From contig MNCI01003927.1 in assembly GCA_015680685.1 (NCBI GenBank), positions 6,412 through 70,411 on the forward strand: 64,000 nt of DNA, written 5' to 3'. The DNA is from Gnetum montanum (lineage: Eukaryota > Streptophyta > Gnetopsida > Gnetales > Gnetaceae). Positions within the stretch are counted from its first letter, which is position 1. Each line of letters begins with the position of its first letter. The notes beneath the pieces were generated by a model. The model was not told where the DNA came from. It worked only from the letters and a program-made list of their open reading frames with translations, and did not search any database. Below are positions 1 through 12,000 of the stretch, in pieces. The translations under genes and the position numbers were made by a program.

Positions 1-1192
1 AGGCGCATGCATCATGGAATGCTTGTAAATGATTCTAAGGATTAGTGTTGTATCCCCCTTCAAATCATGGGATGTTGTTCATATCTAATCTCTTGATCCT
101 ACTATCTTTTTGATGCCTTGTTGGAATTCTAACAGCCTCAATTATGTTTAACATACTTCGAGTAGCAAGGAGGGGTTCACTATGATTGTCTCGTCCATGG
201 CGTCTATGATGCCTACGTTGTTCCCTACTCTCCCTTTTTCTATGTCGTGACTCTCTAGAGTGCCCTCATCCCCTTTCCTGGTTGTTTCGTCTATGACTTC
301 CACTTTGCCTACCTTTATCCCCATGGTCTTTTTCTTTATGACCACGTCTGAATATTGAAGGAGAGGGTGAAGGAGATGATGAAGGTAAAAAAGAAGGAGA
401 ACCATCATCATGACGATGTTTGCTACCTTCTCTTCTGTGGTCTTGGCCCCAATCACAATTACGATCAAAATGTCCACCTTTATCATGAGTTCATGTTCCT
501 TTTTCGGACCCTTTGTGCCTGTGAGTATCAGAACCTAGGTTATGAATAGTGGAATGAAGGTTCTAATACACAACCCCTTGGCCAAAGTCAAGGGAAGGAA
601 CATCGTTGTGTGAGCGACTACCTAAGATAGGTTCACCACCCTCATTTTCGCTTAAAACATGTGGGGCATCCTGGGACCACTTACCCTTCAAAGACTTATG
701 ATGTCTCTCTCGTTGCAAGTCCCTTTGATGTTATGCCTCTGTGGGATGGTATTCTCTCAAGTCATGGTCTTGCATTTTGTGTGTAAGTGCGGCATGCCAA
801 TTCGTGTGAGAACACAAAGAAGCATGCTAGGGACTAAACGATCAAGAGGTGACACTATGTTACCTTCTAAGTCTTGCCAACGTAGTTGTTCATCTTGATG
901 GAGGATAAAGGTGAAGTTTGGTATATACTCATTAGGATGAATATATACCACTCGAACTTGTTGAGGGACTGGTAGATCAACGTCATGTGTATTACGCCAC
1001 CGATTGTTTCTTGTTTCAGACCTAGGAGGTAAAGCGCTTTTGTACGAGGAAGGAGACATGTCTATTTGATGTGCAATGTACTCTTGTTTATTATTTTCTT
1101 AATTAACCCTAAGGGTTCATTCCAATGATGTGAATGATTTCCTATGTTCTAGTTAGCGCACAAACAACTATAGTCCCCGGCAACAGCGCCAA
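1..1192 (-). mobile_element. Internal region of a minus-strand gypsy-type LTR retrotransposon, partial
   Basis: Read on the minus strand it follows a primer-binding site and LTR. It has two short open stretches (1059-757 and 486-148) that I cannot match to a gag or pol motif, so it may be a degenerate gag or a non-autonomous element. It runs off the left edge. Confidence 0.5.
1174..1191 (-). other. Primer-binding site (tRNA-Asp-like) of LTR retrotransposon
   Basis: The minus strand reads TGGCGCTGTTGCCGGGGA, one base from the TGGCGCCGTTGCCGGGGA site usual in plant Ty3/gypsy elements. It begins one base after the LTR end CATCA, so it fixes that LTR border at 1193. Confidence 0.75.
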
Positions 1193-2150
1193 TGATGAGT
1201 GGCGAGGTACCCCTACGCTCAATCATATGAATATGAGCGTTTCACGCACGATTCAGTTGAATTCCAAGGACTAAGTGCTTATGCGCCCTTGTGGAACAAG
1301 GACAGGTTGATTGATCGTTGTCTTCCCAAACTTACTTGTATGTCACGATTGTATGGTTAAGTAAGCTTGAGGCATATGATTTTTATATCTTTTATGTTTT
1401 TATGTCCTATGCTAATAGAGAAAGAGAGAGATAACTGGGTGACTAATTTAACTTAACTACTCATTAACTAAGTTCTAACTAATCCTAACACAAGCATCCG
1501 TTCCCACTTGCCGTACACATCCTAAACCAGTGCAACACTGCTGGGATTACCAAACGCTAATCATTACTGGGTTACCAAGCATTACATGCATGCTCGAAGC
1601 GGTCGTGCTCGTGTAATTTAACGATTTTCTTAATTAATCAAAATGAATTACTATGCTAATAATAGAAATAAGTGCATAAAATAAAATAAATGCATAAGCA
1701 AATAAAATAAAAGAAATGCATAAGAAAACAAATCTCAAGTGTTGCAAGGATGAATTGAAGAGCTCATCTTTATTACCGTACACAAGGTGTGCTCAGGTAC
1801 ATAATGCTCGAATAAAGATCCGTCCACACTTAGACCTCCTGTTGCGAGCACTTGGAAAATACTCTAACTTTCAAACAAACTGTAAGAGTTTCGCTACTTG
1901 ACTACTAAAAAACTTTTTTCCCAATTGTGCACTTAGGCACTGTATTTATAGGCTTGGGAGCAACTACTCTAATAATCAGAATAAATCGCTAGAGTAACTG
2001 CTCTCATCACTTCTCATTGCATTATTCACCTCATTGCTGCATACAGTTATGAGCCTTTTGGTTTTATGTAGTATGGTGCAACATTCCAACCATGGTAGTT
2101 TTGTGTTGTTTGGAACAAGAGCATGATCTACATTTAACTTCTTAGGTGCC
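1193..2150 (-). mobile_element. LTR (minus strand) of gypsy-type element
   Basis: The 3' end is fixed by the primer-binding site. The 5' limit is uncertain (about 2000-2200). A TATAAATAC promoter lies on the minus strand at 1943-1951. Stretches around 1194-1360, 1500-1600 and 1870-1895 match, in reverse complement, the LTR at 3160-4055. Confidence 0.6.
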
Positions 2151-2199
2151 CATGGACATCTATAGAAGTGGTTATGTAAGGGCATTATGGCAGGAGCCT

Positions 2200-3159
2200 A
2201 CTTTGGGGAGGACCCACTTGCATAACTTTTGTTGATCATGGCTTTGAACTAACCTTCAAATCTTATAGAAAATCAATGGCAGTTTCTCTAAATTTATGCA
2301 TAATTTTGGGACTACTTCTCATCACTTTGAATTGCTTTTTTACTTTTTCCTACTTTTTTATTAAAATATCCTTCAAGTTTAATATTTCTTGGCCATCTTT
2401 TGAATTAGACCTTTGGTTTCAATTGTTTGAAAACTTGTGTGCTTCCAGAGTTATGCTTATTAGTCATGGGGGCTAGGGATGTCTGCTTTGAAATTTTGAA
2501 ATTTTTCTAACATCCTATTTTTGAACATCATGGTAACTAATAGTAATTACTCAAAATAATGTGAATGGCTTGATGATTTTAGTTACCTCATAGCCTTGGG
2601 CATAGTATGCTATAATCATCTTGTGCTTAAATGAAAACTAAGGGATCCAAAAAGGGTATGCCCATGGACAAATTGTAGCACATACAGGATATGAATAAGG
2701 TTTTTTGCCAGGCACAAAAACAAAGCCAAGAGGGGGACAATGAAGGATATGCCCATGGAAAAATTGTAGCACATACAGTATAGCAGCTCCAACTTTGCAT
2801 GTTTGCTAGATTCATGGGACGATGAGAAGAAATTTTGGTCCATCCTTTAAGAATATTTTGCATAACTAAAGAAGCATTGACATAACAATCAGGGTTAAAA
2901 GTCTACCACCACTAGTTGCAACAAGAAGAATAGTCTTCAGCAGATTCTTGAAGACCTCTACAAATTTTGTAATCTTTAATGTCTGTCTAGTCTTTTTGTC
3001 ACGCTATCATTTTGTATACATCTTCTAGAATAAAATTCTGTAATGCAGCACTCAATTTCGTCATGTCTATTTTATTTTGTTTTGTTATGTCAAAAGCTAG
3101 TCAATAATCCCATACCTTCCCAATTCTGTAAAGAACTTGAAGATGAGTTTTCATTCAAC
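2200..3159. other. Non-coding stretch, no gene seen
   Basis: AT-rich sequence between two LTR remains. Apart from the 91 bp-spaced direct repeat nothing is recognisable; open stretches are short and lack family motifs. Confidence 0.5.
2657..2782. repeat. Direct repeat, 35 bp units 91 bp apart
   Basis: The segment starting TATGCCCATGGA and ending ATTGTAGCACATACAG plus four bases occurs at 2657-2691 and 2748-2782 with few mismatches. No function seen. Confidence 0.7.
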
Positions 3160-4055
3160 TGTGGGGGTATGACGAGATACGATTTGTTGCATCAACTAGG
3201 CCCCATCGACGCAGTTTGTTGCGTCGACGGGGTTGTGTTGACATAATAGATTGCATTGATGGGGTGGGGTTGTGTCAACGTAGTGTTTATTTTCATCTAT
3301 AAATATGTGCTCACTGTCATGTTTATGCAATTCTTTTGTCAATAGAGTACCCAAACTCTTACAATTTTATTACATAATCTTAGGGAATAGTCAGTGAGTG
3401 CCTACAGTGTGGATCTGAGTTAGTTGTATGACATCTTATTTGAGTGGCAATGTACCTAGACACATTCCATGAATAGCAATAAGATCAAGATTGATTTTTA
3501 TTCATTGTAGCACTTTAACTTAGATTAAATTTACTTTTAATGCAATTTGTATTCCATGTACTTAGTTAATATTTATGTTTTCATGGATGTTAATGAATTG
3601 GTAGAATGAGCGTGACCAATTTTGAGCATAAACACACATTCACTTGGTAATCCTAGTAGCGTTATTACTTGGTTCGCCTAGTAGCATAGTGCTTGGTAAT
3701 CCTAGTAGTGCATACGTGGGTTTAGGATGTGTATTGCAAGTTGGGAACAGACACTCATCCCCGTAGGCTAGTTTAGACTTTATATTTATGTTGTTAATTA
3801 GATTAAGTAATGGATTTCTTTATTATCGTTAAGAGAAGCATAAGGCCGAAACAACATCAATTATCATATGCCTCACTTTGGACTAAACCATACATGACAA
3901 AGCTAGGACTAGTCCAAGTGGGAAGACAACGAACTGCAATCAAGACATAATGATCTAAATGCCACAACTAGTCCCATCCACGAAATTCAACCACATCGTG
4001 CGTGAATGCTTGTGATTCGTATGGTTGGACGTAGGGGGTACCTCACTGCTCATCA
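3160..4055 (+). mobile_element. LTR (plus strand) related to the one at 1193, solo-like
   Basis: It starts TGTGGGGGTATGACGAG and ends GCTCATCA, with a TATAAATA box at 3298-3305. It shares the order of motifs of the 1193 LTR (AAACTCTTACA, CACATCCTAAAC, GGATTACCAAGC, TCACGCACGAT, end CTCATCA). No primer-binding site follows 4055 and no polypurine tract precedes 3160, so it looks like a solo or orphan LTR. No 5 bp target duplication is visible. Confidence 0.6.
3201..3232. repeat. Inverted repeat (hairpin) near LTR start
   Basis: Arms CCCCATCGACGCA and TGCGTCGACGGGG, 12 of 13 bases pairing, with a 6-base loop; a strong hairpin in DNA or RNA. Confidence 0.75.
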
Positions 4056-4799
4056 GCTTTGAAAACTAAGAGGAAGATTTTCTAATTCAATTCCCAAGTA
4101 ATAAGAATAATAGGGTCAAAATCCATTTTCAATTCCCAAGTAATAAAAGTGTTATGCTAAGCCATAAAAACTTTAAGATGCAATCATTTCTCAAACATTT
4201 TAGAATTACAAGTTTGACAAGAAAAAAAGACTAAGAAAAATAGCAAACATGCAAAACATTAATTCCATAGTGTTTAAGGATAGCTAGAATCATTGGTGTA
4301 AAGCCTTTATTTGGGTGAATAAATCTAATAATCTACAAAAATGTATATCATGAAGGAACATCTTTTGAGAGGGGTTCATGAAAATCATTAAGTAAAACAA
4401 AATCAAAAGTTTTAGAATTTTTCATAATCTTTACTGTTTAAAAAACATTAGTATTTTATATTTTTAGATCATTCCTCTCCAAAAAAGTTTCTTTTGCAAT
4501 GTCTTTGCAAGAAACCCTTAAGATTGTCAAATAAATGAAAATAGAAATATATAATAAGATCATTACCCAAAGGCTCAATCAGCTTGCTTAGATAGGATAA
4601 GTAATGGACCTCTCAGTTATGACCCTTTAAAAAGTTCCAAAAGTTTAAGCTACGGTGAAAATCAATGAATTAGAAGTGTTTGAGAGGTTTCTTATATCAG
4701 TGATATAGGTCCATCATCAACTAAAATAAAAAGAAGAATATTTGAATTAAATTTATAATTAATGTCGTATACCATGCTTTAGGTTCAACTTTTAGATTT
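4056..4799. other. AT-rich non-coding stretch
   Basis: No ORF, repeat or RNA gene recognised between the LTR and the callose synthase upstream region. Confidence 0.5.
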
Positions 4800-5608
4800 A
4801 AACTTATAATTTGTTGGTACGGAGACATGAAACTTCAAGGCACCAGGCTACGGTGTTGAGGAAGAATAATAAATCTCACGGTACGTGTCGAATTTGCATA
4901 GAGACCAAAAGTGTTTGAGGTGTACTCACGGTTTGCTAGTTTGGGTTGAATAAAAAAGTAGATGAATACTTAGTATACCTGTCCTAGATTGTTAGGCGTT
5001 CAGCGAGAATTAATTTGCTTTTTACTTTATGCAGGGCGCAGAATGTGCAAACCAGAATATGACTGAATTTTATAAATAATACCGTGCCGTCTCTAGTCAT
5101 ATTTCATAATAAATTTCTAACAGAAGGAAGTGACTTTATAAAAGTTTCCCCGCATAATTGCATACAGCAGGGAAAGACAGACACTCTGTAATTGTAGAAG
5201 GCTGATTTTGCGTAGCAATTAAGCGAAGCCTGGGCATTCCTGGGGAAAAGCTCGGCGTTAAAAAAGACGTGGAAAGGCGAAGGCACAAAAGCTACCAAAC
5301 GCAAAAGCAAGAGCAAAAGAAAATAGAAGAAAAAGAAGCGAGAAAAGAGCGCGCCTCCGAGAATCCGTAAAAGTTTGAAAACGGCAGAAAAAAAACCAGG
5401 AACAGAGTCAAAATTCTGGTGTGCCGTCTGTGCATACAGCCCCACCAGAATACTCCAAATATTCATGTGCCACGCGCTACGCGACACGCATTTTTTGCCT
5501 ACGGACGTTCTTCACCCCCGTTATTCTGTATTTTGCTCCCGCTGCGTTTTCCTGTCTCGATCGATCTCGCTGCTTACTCATTTTGTTATATTACCAAAAG
5601 CATCAACT

Positions 5609-5626
5609 CAGCAGCAGCAGCAGCAG
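5609..5626. repeat. (CAG)6 microsatellite
   Basis: Six perfect CAG units followed by CGG, about 190 bases upstream of the start codon in the probable 5' UTR or proximal promoter. Confidence 0.85.
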
Positions 5627-5749
5627 CGGCACCGGAAATCGGCAAAACGAAACGATGTCGGTCCATGCTTCATTGTACAAGGTTGCGACGCAGCCGTGCC
5701 GTGGTTTTTCACCGAGTGGAGTAGAAAAGAAAACCAGGGTGTAAGTTGC

Positions 5750-5790
5750 AGAAGAGGAGAGGAGAGGAGGAGAGGAGAGCAGAGGAGAGC
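5750..5790. repeat. GA-rich purine tract in the leader
   Basis: About 40 bases almost purely of GA and GGA units, ending 25 bases before the ATG. Such tracts are common in plant 5' UTRs and can bind GAGA-type (BPC) factors; a role here is inference. Confidence 0.7.
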
Positions 5791-5815
5791 TGCTTTGCTG
5801 TGAAGCTCCAGAATC

Positions 5816-6038
5816 ATGGAGTCTACTTCGAAGGAGCCTGGCGCTGGAACAAGCAGCGGCGGCGAAGGGGCAAGACCTCGCATAAACAGGCGCTTGTCCA
5901 GGACTCAGACCGTGGGAAACCTCATCACCGATGGCGCCATAGACAGCGAAGTTGTACCGTCGTCTTTGCTGGCCATCGCGCCGATTCTGCGTGTGGCCAA
6001 TGAGATTGAGAACGAGCATCCTCGTGTTGCTTATCTGT
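5816..6038 (+). CDS. CALS: Callose synthase exon 1
   Basis: Codes residues 1-74 plus one base of Cys75. It starts at the first ATG after a purine-rich leader and holds [16 protein letters not shown] and [20 protein letters not shown], the conserved N-terminus of the family. Donor is T|GTGAGT. The exon is GC-rich compared with the rest of the gene. Confidence 0.93.
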
Positions 6039-9000
6039 GTGAGTCTGGCGTTCTAACCCTCGTTTCTGTCGTTGTTACGTCGTTTTTGGACGAGTATTGT
6101 TCGTCCGCATCTGATGTTGTTTATCGATGACGAGCAGGTCGGTTCCATGCCTTCGAGAAGGCGCACAAGCTGGATCCTTCCTCCAGCGGCCGTGGCGTCC
6201 GCCAATTCAAAACTGCGCTTCTTCAGAGGCTCGAGAAGGTACGTGAGTGAGTGAGTTGGTTCGCTGAGAAATGTTGCAAAACGGACCTGTTCACGTTCAG
6301 AATCTTGCTTCGGATTTTTGTTTTTGAATGTTCCTCCGTCTCTTCGTTGTTGCTACCGAGATGTTTGGCTGCAGCTTCAAAAGATTATGCTGGCGGGAGG
6401 GGAATTTTCATTTTCCCCCCTCGGTTTTCGTTATGTTTTTACGTTGGGAGAAAAGTCATATTCCAAAATTTATGGCACACTGAGGGAACTCTGAACGGAC
6501 AATTGGACTTGCTATCCGAATTGCAAAGAGAGCTTACAGACTTGTATTTTCAAACAAGGAGTTGGAAGTTAGTGGTTGAAGGGGTAAGCATATAGAGCCG
6601 AAGAATTTTGATAGGTAACAAACCATGCAAGCGCCCTGCGCAGTGCATGGAAGACCATTCAAATCAAAATGAATGCTTCGAAGATTAATGTCTTTCATTT
6701 CTGCAGTGGTTATACCTTTGTCAAATGAACTCTGAGCACTGTCCATGTTAAGATGGAGAAATATGGTTCTCGTTGGGAATGTGTCTCAAGCGAGGGCTTC
6801 AAGTTCAGAACTCTCCCACGTTTTCCCTAAGGTCTGCGTGGCTTATAGATATGCAGCCACTTCATACATATTTAACAGACCTATAATACAAGTCACGTTT
6901 GGACCACGATTGAATTTAGACTTATGGCTTGCACTAAACAGTTACGCTTGAAGTTGTAGACTCATAACTTATAATTCTGATGTGCCTCAATTTTATGGTA
7001 TGAAATATGGTTCTCGTTGGGAATGTGTCTCAATCTAGGATTTCAAGTTCAGAACTCTCCAACGTTCTCCATTAGGTCTGTGTGTCTTATAAATATGGAG
7101 CCACTTCATACATATCTACCATGACATATTGTAAGCCTATAATACAAGTCACGTTTGGACCACGATTGAGTGTAGACTTATGGCGTGCACTAAACAGTTA
7201 CGCTTGAAGTTGTAGAGTCATTACGTATGATTCTGATGTGCCTCAATTTTATGGCATGAAATAAAATATTTAAACACCTGGACGGAAAGCATGTTATAAA
7301 ACACAAATGCTACTAGACTCCGTCGTTCTCACTTTGAAACATTGACCTGCCTGCTTCCATTGCACATGAGAACAGAAACATGATTAGAAAAAAAGGCACA
7401 CACGTTTTAAAAAATGATATTAAGATTACTCAAAAGACACTTTCACCATCTAATTGATGTAGCTCCTGGGATCGCTGGCGGTAAAAATACCGTAGTTGGA
7501 TAAATCATGGAAGAAAGCTTCAACATATCTCTCAAGTGCTAATTCTTAAATACCACTCAACATGTTACTTACGTGTACTTCCCAGTGATGTTGAATAAGT
7601 GCGCCGATGACAACTTGCTTTAGATTACTGAGAACCTTCACAGCAAAAGCAAGAACAACGTTCCACTTCCATATGCATAATTTAGGATATTAATTTTGAT
7701 AAAACAAAGATGCGTATATACCCTAAGCTCACAAATGCATAAGTATTTTTTACATCCATTTTTTGTGTCTATGTATATATGTACAAATGCTTGAGTTTGA
7801 AAATTTGGAAGTTGCTATTAAATTTGGCAACAGTTTCTTGTTGACTTAATAAAAAATGTACCCATTAAAATTGTTGGAGCAATAACCTTTTTAATAGGTA
7901 TATTCAATAACTGGACCAACAACACGTTTGGAAATATTACATAAGATTCTGACTGAGTATATATAATTTGCAGTTGCAGAATTGCTACCATTGACTTACC
8001 AGAAATTCACACATTAGAGTGGCTGGGTGATGCTTTTTTTTTCTGGAAACACATTTGCCTTGGACATAGTAGAGCACCTTCACATAGAAGCAATGATAAA
8101 ATTCAGATTTAAAGTTTAGAATCCTAGCATTGATTAAGGCAATATACATATGTCCTAATCTCACAGAGCAAATTTGAAATAATTATTGCATTTAGTGTAA
8201 ACATATATTTTCCTATAAATGTTGGAGTTGCAAAAATTGGAGTTACTCTTGAATTTTTCAACATTTCTCCATGAAGCTTGAACTTGAAAACAAGTCTAAA
8301 CTTCTAGCTATAGAGCAGAAGGAGGACCAAACGATATAAATCATCCTTTCCAAGATGAAAGATCGGACATGTAGACATCAGGCATGGGTCTTAGTCCCCC
8401 TAGACTGATGTTTAAGTCCTCTTTTCTATCACCTATGGCAATTACTATTTCCGGTGTCTGGGTGATGCAGCATAAGTAAATTGAATATCAAATTCTATTT
8501 CATAATCATGGGTCGTAAACTGTGATATAAATCTTTTTGTATCATGTCCTTCACTTCTCTGTCGCCTTTGTCTTTTCCAAGGGAGATTATCCTGTTCTAT
8601 ACAAATTTGTCTTAGACACACTCCTTAACCCAACCATGTAGATTTGTTTATTAAATAATAATGGTCATCTTCATCTAAGATCATCATATGGCTTATTGTC
8701 TTTCATAATCCAGAGTTCTTGGTGAGGATTGGTGATGGGAAAAGCAACACCTGTACAAAGTTGCAGAGGCTTATGATACTTTATGCATAGATAATGTAGA
8801 AGAAGTTATTCATTCAGAAGAAAATAGGTCTAATCCCTAAAGTTTGTCTTTTTTGAATTGGCATAAAGAGGAAAAAATTTAGCAGTTGATAATTTATTAA
8901 AGCAAGGATGGATGATGACTAACAGATGTTAATGCTTGTGAAGAGGGTAATGATATCTTTTAGCACCTGTTTGTAATTGCTCATATTTGGAATAGGGTTT

Positions 9001-12000
9001 ACAAAACTACAAATCAACATTTTATTTTGCAAAAATCTTTACATAATCTTGTAGAAGCTTGGACGTAGATCGGTGAACTTGGTGTACTAATAAAAGTTTT
9101 AGTGCTTTGCTAGCACATTTGATTTTTCAAAATTGAAAGTAATGAAATTGAAGAACTTTTGAAGGGACATTAATGAATCCAGATAGAGTATGGTAGCTTG
9201 GAGTGAAAAAATAGAAAGAGAATACGATATATGGTAATTGGAAACAATAGATTTTATTATGGCCATAGACCCAAAGGATCTATTGAACAGTGAACATATT
9301 TATGTCCTGAAAAAGATATACTGACTCAACTAAGTGGCTAACTGGCACCAGATGCAACAGAAATAAGTCAAACAATTTTTTGGTAGTGATATTTTATTTT
9401 TTGGTCTCAAATGCTTGGTCATATGGCAGCTTAGCAAAACATGTTGCCATCCTCAAAAGCTCTAGACCCAGATAACCAACATGTACGTTGTTCTATTGGT
9501 AAGAAAATTCATCTTTCACTTTCTATCCTCAGATAATGTGAACTCAAACAAAGTTTGTTGATTAAACTGTGAGCTGTAATTGAAATATTAGCTGTAAGGT
9601 ATTGAAATATTAGCTGTAAGGTAATGAACTGACGAATCTAATCTTTCCTTTTATGTTTGTCCATAACCTTGCCAATATCTGCTGCTTAACCAACTTCCAA
9701 ATGTGTTTAGGATTAGTTTATGTCTCATTTTAAGATGTTCCAAGTCTTGAGCTATTGTGTCCCCTAAAAATATCAGTGTTGTTCTTTTGTACTTTCAATG
9801 ATTACCTTAGACAATTTGGGCAGCTTTGATTTTGTTGAGGTTTTGAGTATAAGCAAAAAACTGATAAAGAGCTTCAACTTCTAGGGGAAGTAGGTCACAC
9901 TTGAAAAACAACATGGGATAAGGTGTTTGACCCTTTTCCTTCAATTTGTCTAGTATACATATCTTTTGCACTCTTTTAATATTATAAAAATTTCTTGCAC
10001 TGAGACTTGGCCCCAACATTGCACACCCATACAACACAGCAGGATAAATTATAGTTTGGGAAATTTGTTTTCTGACTTTCCAAGTCCATATTCCTAATGC
10101 AGTGCACTTGTTTTTATGTGCATAGAGAGCTTTAATTCATCCTGTTATTTTGTCCTTGACACATTTATCCTGACTGTGGTTTTTACATAGTAGATGTGCA
10201 AGTATTTTAAAGCATTTCACAATTTCTATGTTAGCTGATCCAAAACTAAACCTGTAATTTACATATCTCATATTCCATATCATCAGTTTAATTTTCTTCC
10301 CATTGAATTTCAGACCACATGAAGGACAAACGTTTTCTGAAACTTTTAGCATATTTCGCATACCTGACTTAGATGTAGAAATTAAGACAGCTTCATCTGC
10401 ATACAAAAATAGGTTTATTGCTTGATATCGTATTTTGAAAACATGCTTTTGATTACATTTACAGTCCTATAACTCTTCAATAAAGAGACAGAAAAGAGTT
10501 GGGGATAAAGGACAACCTTGTTTTACTTTAGTTTTGCACTGAAACTGAAATTTATCATATGATATACAGTCCTTAAACTGAATGATGACTTTCTCACATA
10601 GCTTTTGAATTGCTGCTATCAACTCTGTAGAAATGCCTAATTGATTAAGCTGCTTTGATAACTTTTTTGAATCACTGAGTCTTATGCTTCTACAAAATCA
10701 ACCAAGCAAATGAGTACTTTTTTTGTTGTATTTTTTTTTTCAAGCTTCCATACAGTGTTTGAGGATAACTAAGTGATCAACATTGTAATGTTTCCATATA
10801 AGATGGGACCTCATTGCTCAAGATTTTGAGTCTTTTAAGATTATGATTTTTATTTCTGAAGTTAGGGTTAGACCAGTACCTTGAGATGATTGTTTTATTT
10901 TCAAACTTTTAATTAGAAATATGGTCCTATCATTTAGGTTGATTGTTAAGATTCCACTGCTAATCTTATTGTAGTTCAAATCTCAATTTTTGAACAAACT
11001 CATTTTTTTTGTTTGTTGAAGAAAAATAAGTTTTCATTTATCATCTATTACAGGGTGGGTGCTTCTGCCAAATGTGCAGGCCATGGGTATTTTAACTTTT
11101 TCCCACGTAATATGTTCTACTTTATGCATCAAATGAATCTGATACGTGGAAGTGTGGAAATGAAGATTTATGAGTTTGAACGTGTTTGCATACGTTTGTC
11201 TTGTGCAGAAGTGGGTATGGGTTTACCATAGGGGATTTGTAAATTAAATGTTATGTGAAAAAAATTAAATATCATATAATATCAAATATGCTATTAATGC
11301 TAGAAAAATTAGACAATTATTACAATGTTAAATAATGTCTAAAATCTTTATTTCTTAATGAATAATCTGCAAAAAAATGCAGTGAATTATTTTCATTTTT
11401 AGGAAGTTGTTTCTTTTTCAAGACTACAAAGAAAGTACAGTTTTTTGGCTGCCTTTTCATTAAATACCTTTCATTTTTTTAATCAACCATTAGAATTGAA
11501 GTGGAAGGTTTTTTTAGTATTAGGATGGAGTTGAAAGATTCCTGTGGTCTCTGAGTTGCAAAGGTTTCAGAGAGTTACTCTAATGAAAAAATTGCTTTGG
11601 TTACATCAATAGATTTAGCTAGATTGAGGGAAAATAGTTGACATTCAACTGAATTGGATTTGAATATTTGCATACATGTACCTAGAGTTTATTTTATGCA
11701 TTTTGGTTTGTGAACCCAAATGCCATTCACCTTTTGTTTTAGCTCAAAGTGAAGGCTTCTATTGTAGATAAGTACACGAATGATGTTGTAGATGGTTTAG
11801 GTATATGCAAAGAAGATCTGATAATGAACGTATAAAAAATGGTTGCTACATCACTGTTTTAGGAAAGGCACCCAAAGGAAGATAAAAAAAGACATGGGAA
11901 AAATGATTGAAGATAATCTAAAGAATCTGCAAATAAACAAATATCTAGCTCTTCTTAGATGTGAATGGTGAAAATGAACTCATGTAGTGGACCTCATTTT

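Larger units (their letters stand above)
4800..5815 (+). promoter_or_regulatory. Upstream region and probable 5' UTR of the callose synthase gene
   Basis: The sequence changes from AT-rich to more GC-rich near 5200 and has no convincing ORF. A TATAAATA string lies at 5071-5078, but it is far from the ATG and may not be the core promoter. The final part has a CAG microsatellite and a purine tract, typical of long plant leaders. The transcription start cannot be fixed. Confidence 0.4.

Noticed and set aside
757-1059. 100-codon minus-strand frame as a host gene
   Set aside because: It follows an LTR and primer-binding site in the position of a retroelement leader or gag, so it is treated as part of that element.
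3043-3246. 67-codon open frame across the start of the LTR
   Set aside because: It crosses the LTR border and hairpin and matches nothing.
5071-5078. TATAAATA as core promoter of the callose synthase
   Set aside because: 745 bases from the ATG with no supporting initiator or transcript data, so mentioned only within the upstream region.
5375-6130. Several overlapping open frames on both strands around the start of the callose synthase gene
   Set aside because: Only the frame starting at 5816 matches the family and splices correctly. The others are low-complexity shadows of the CAG and GA tracts.
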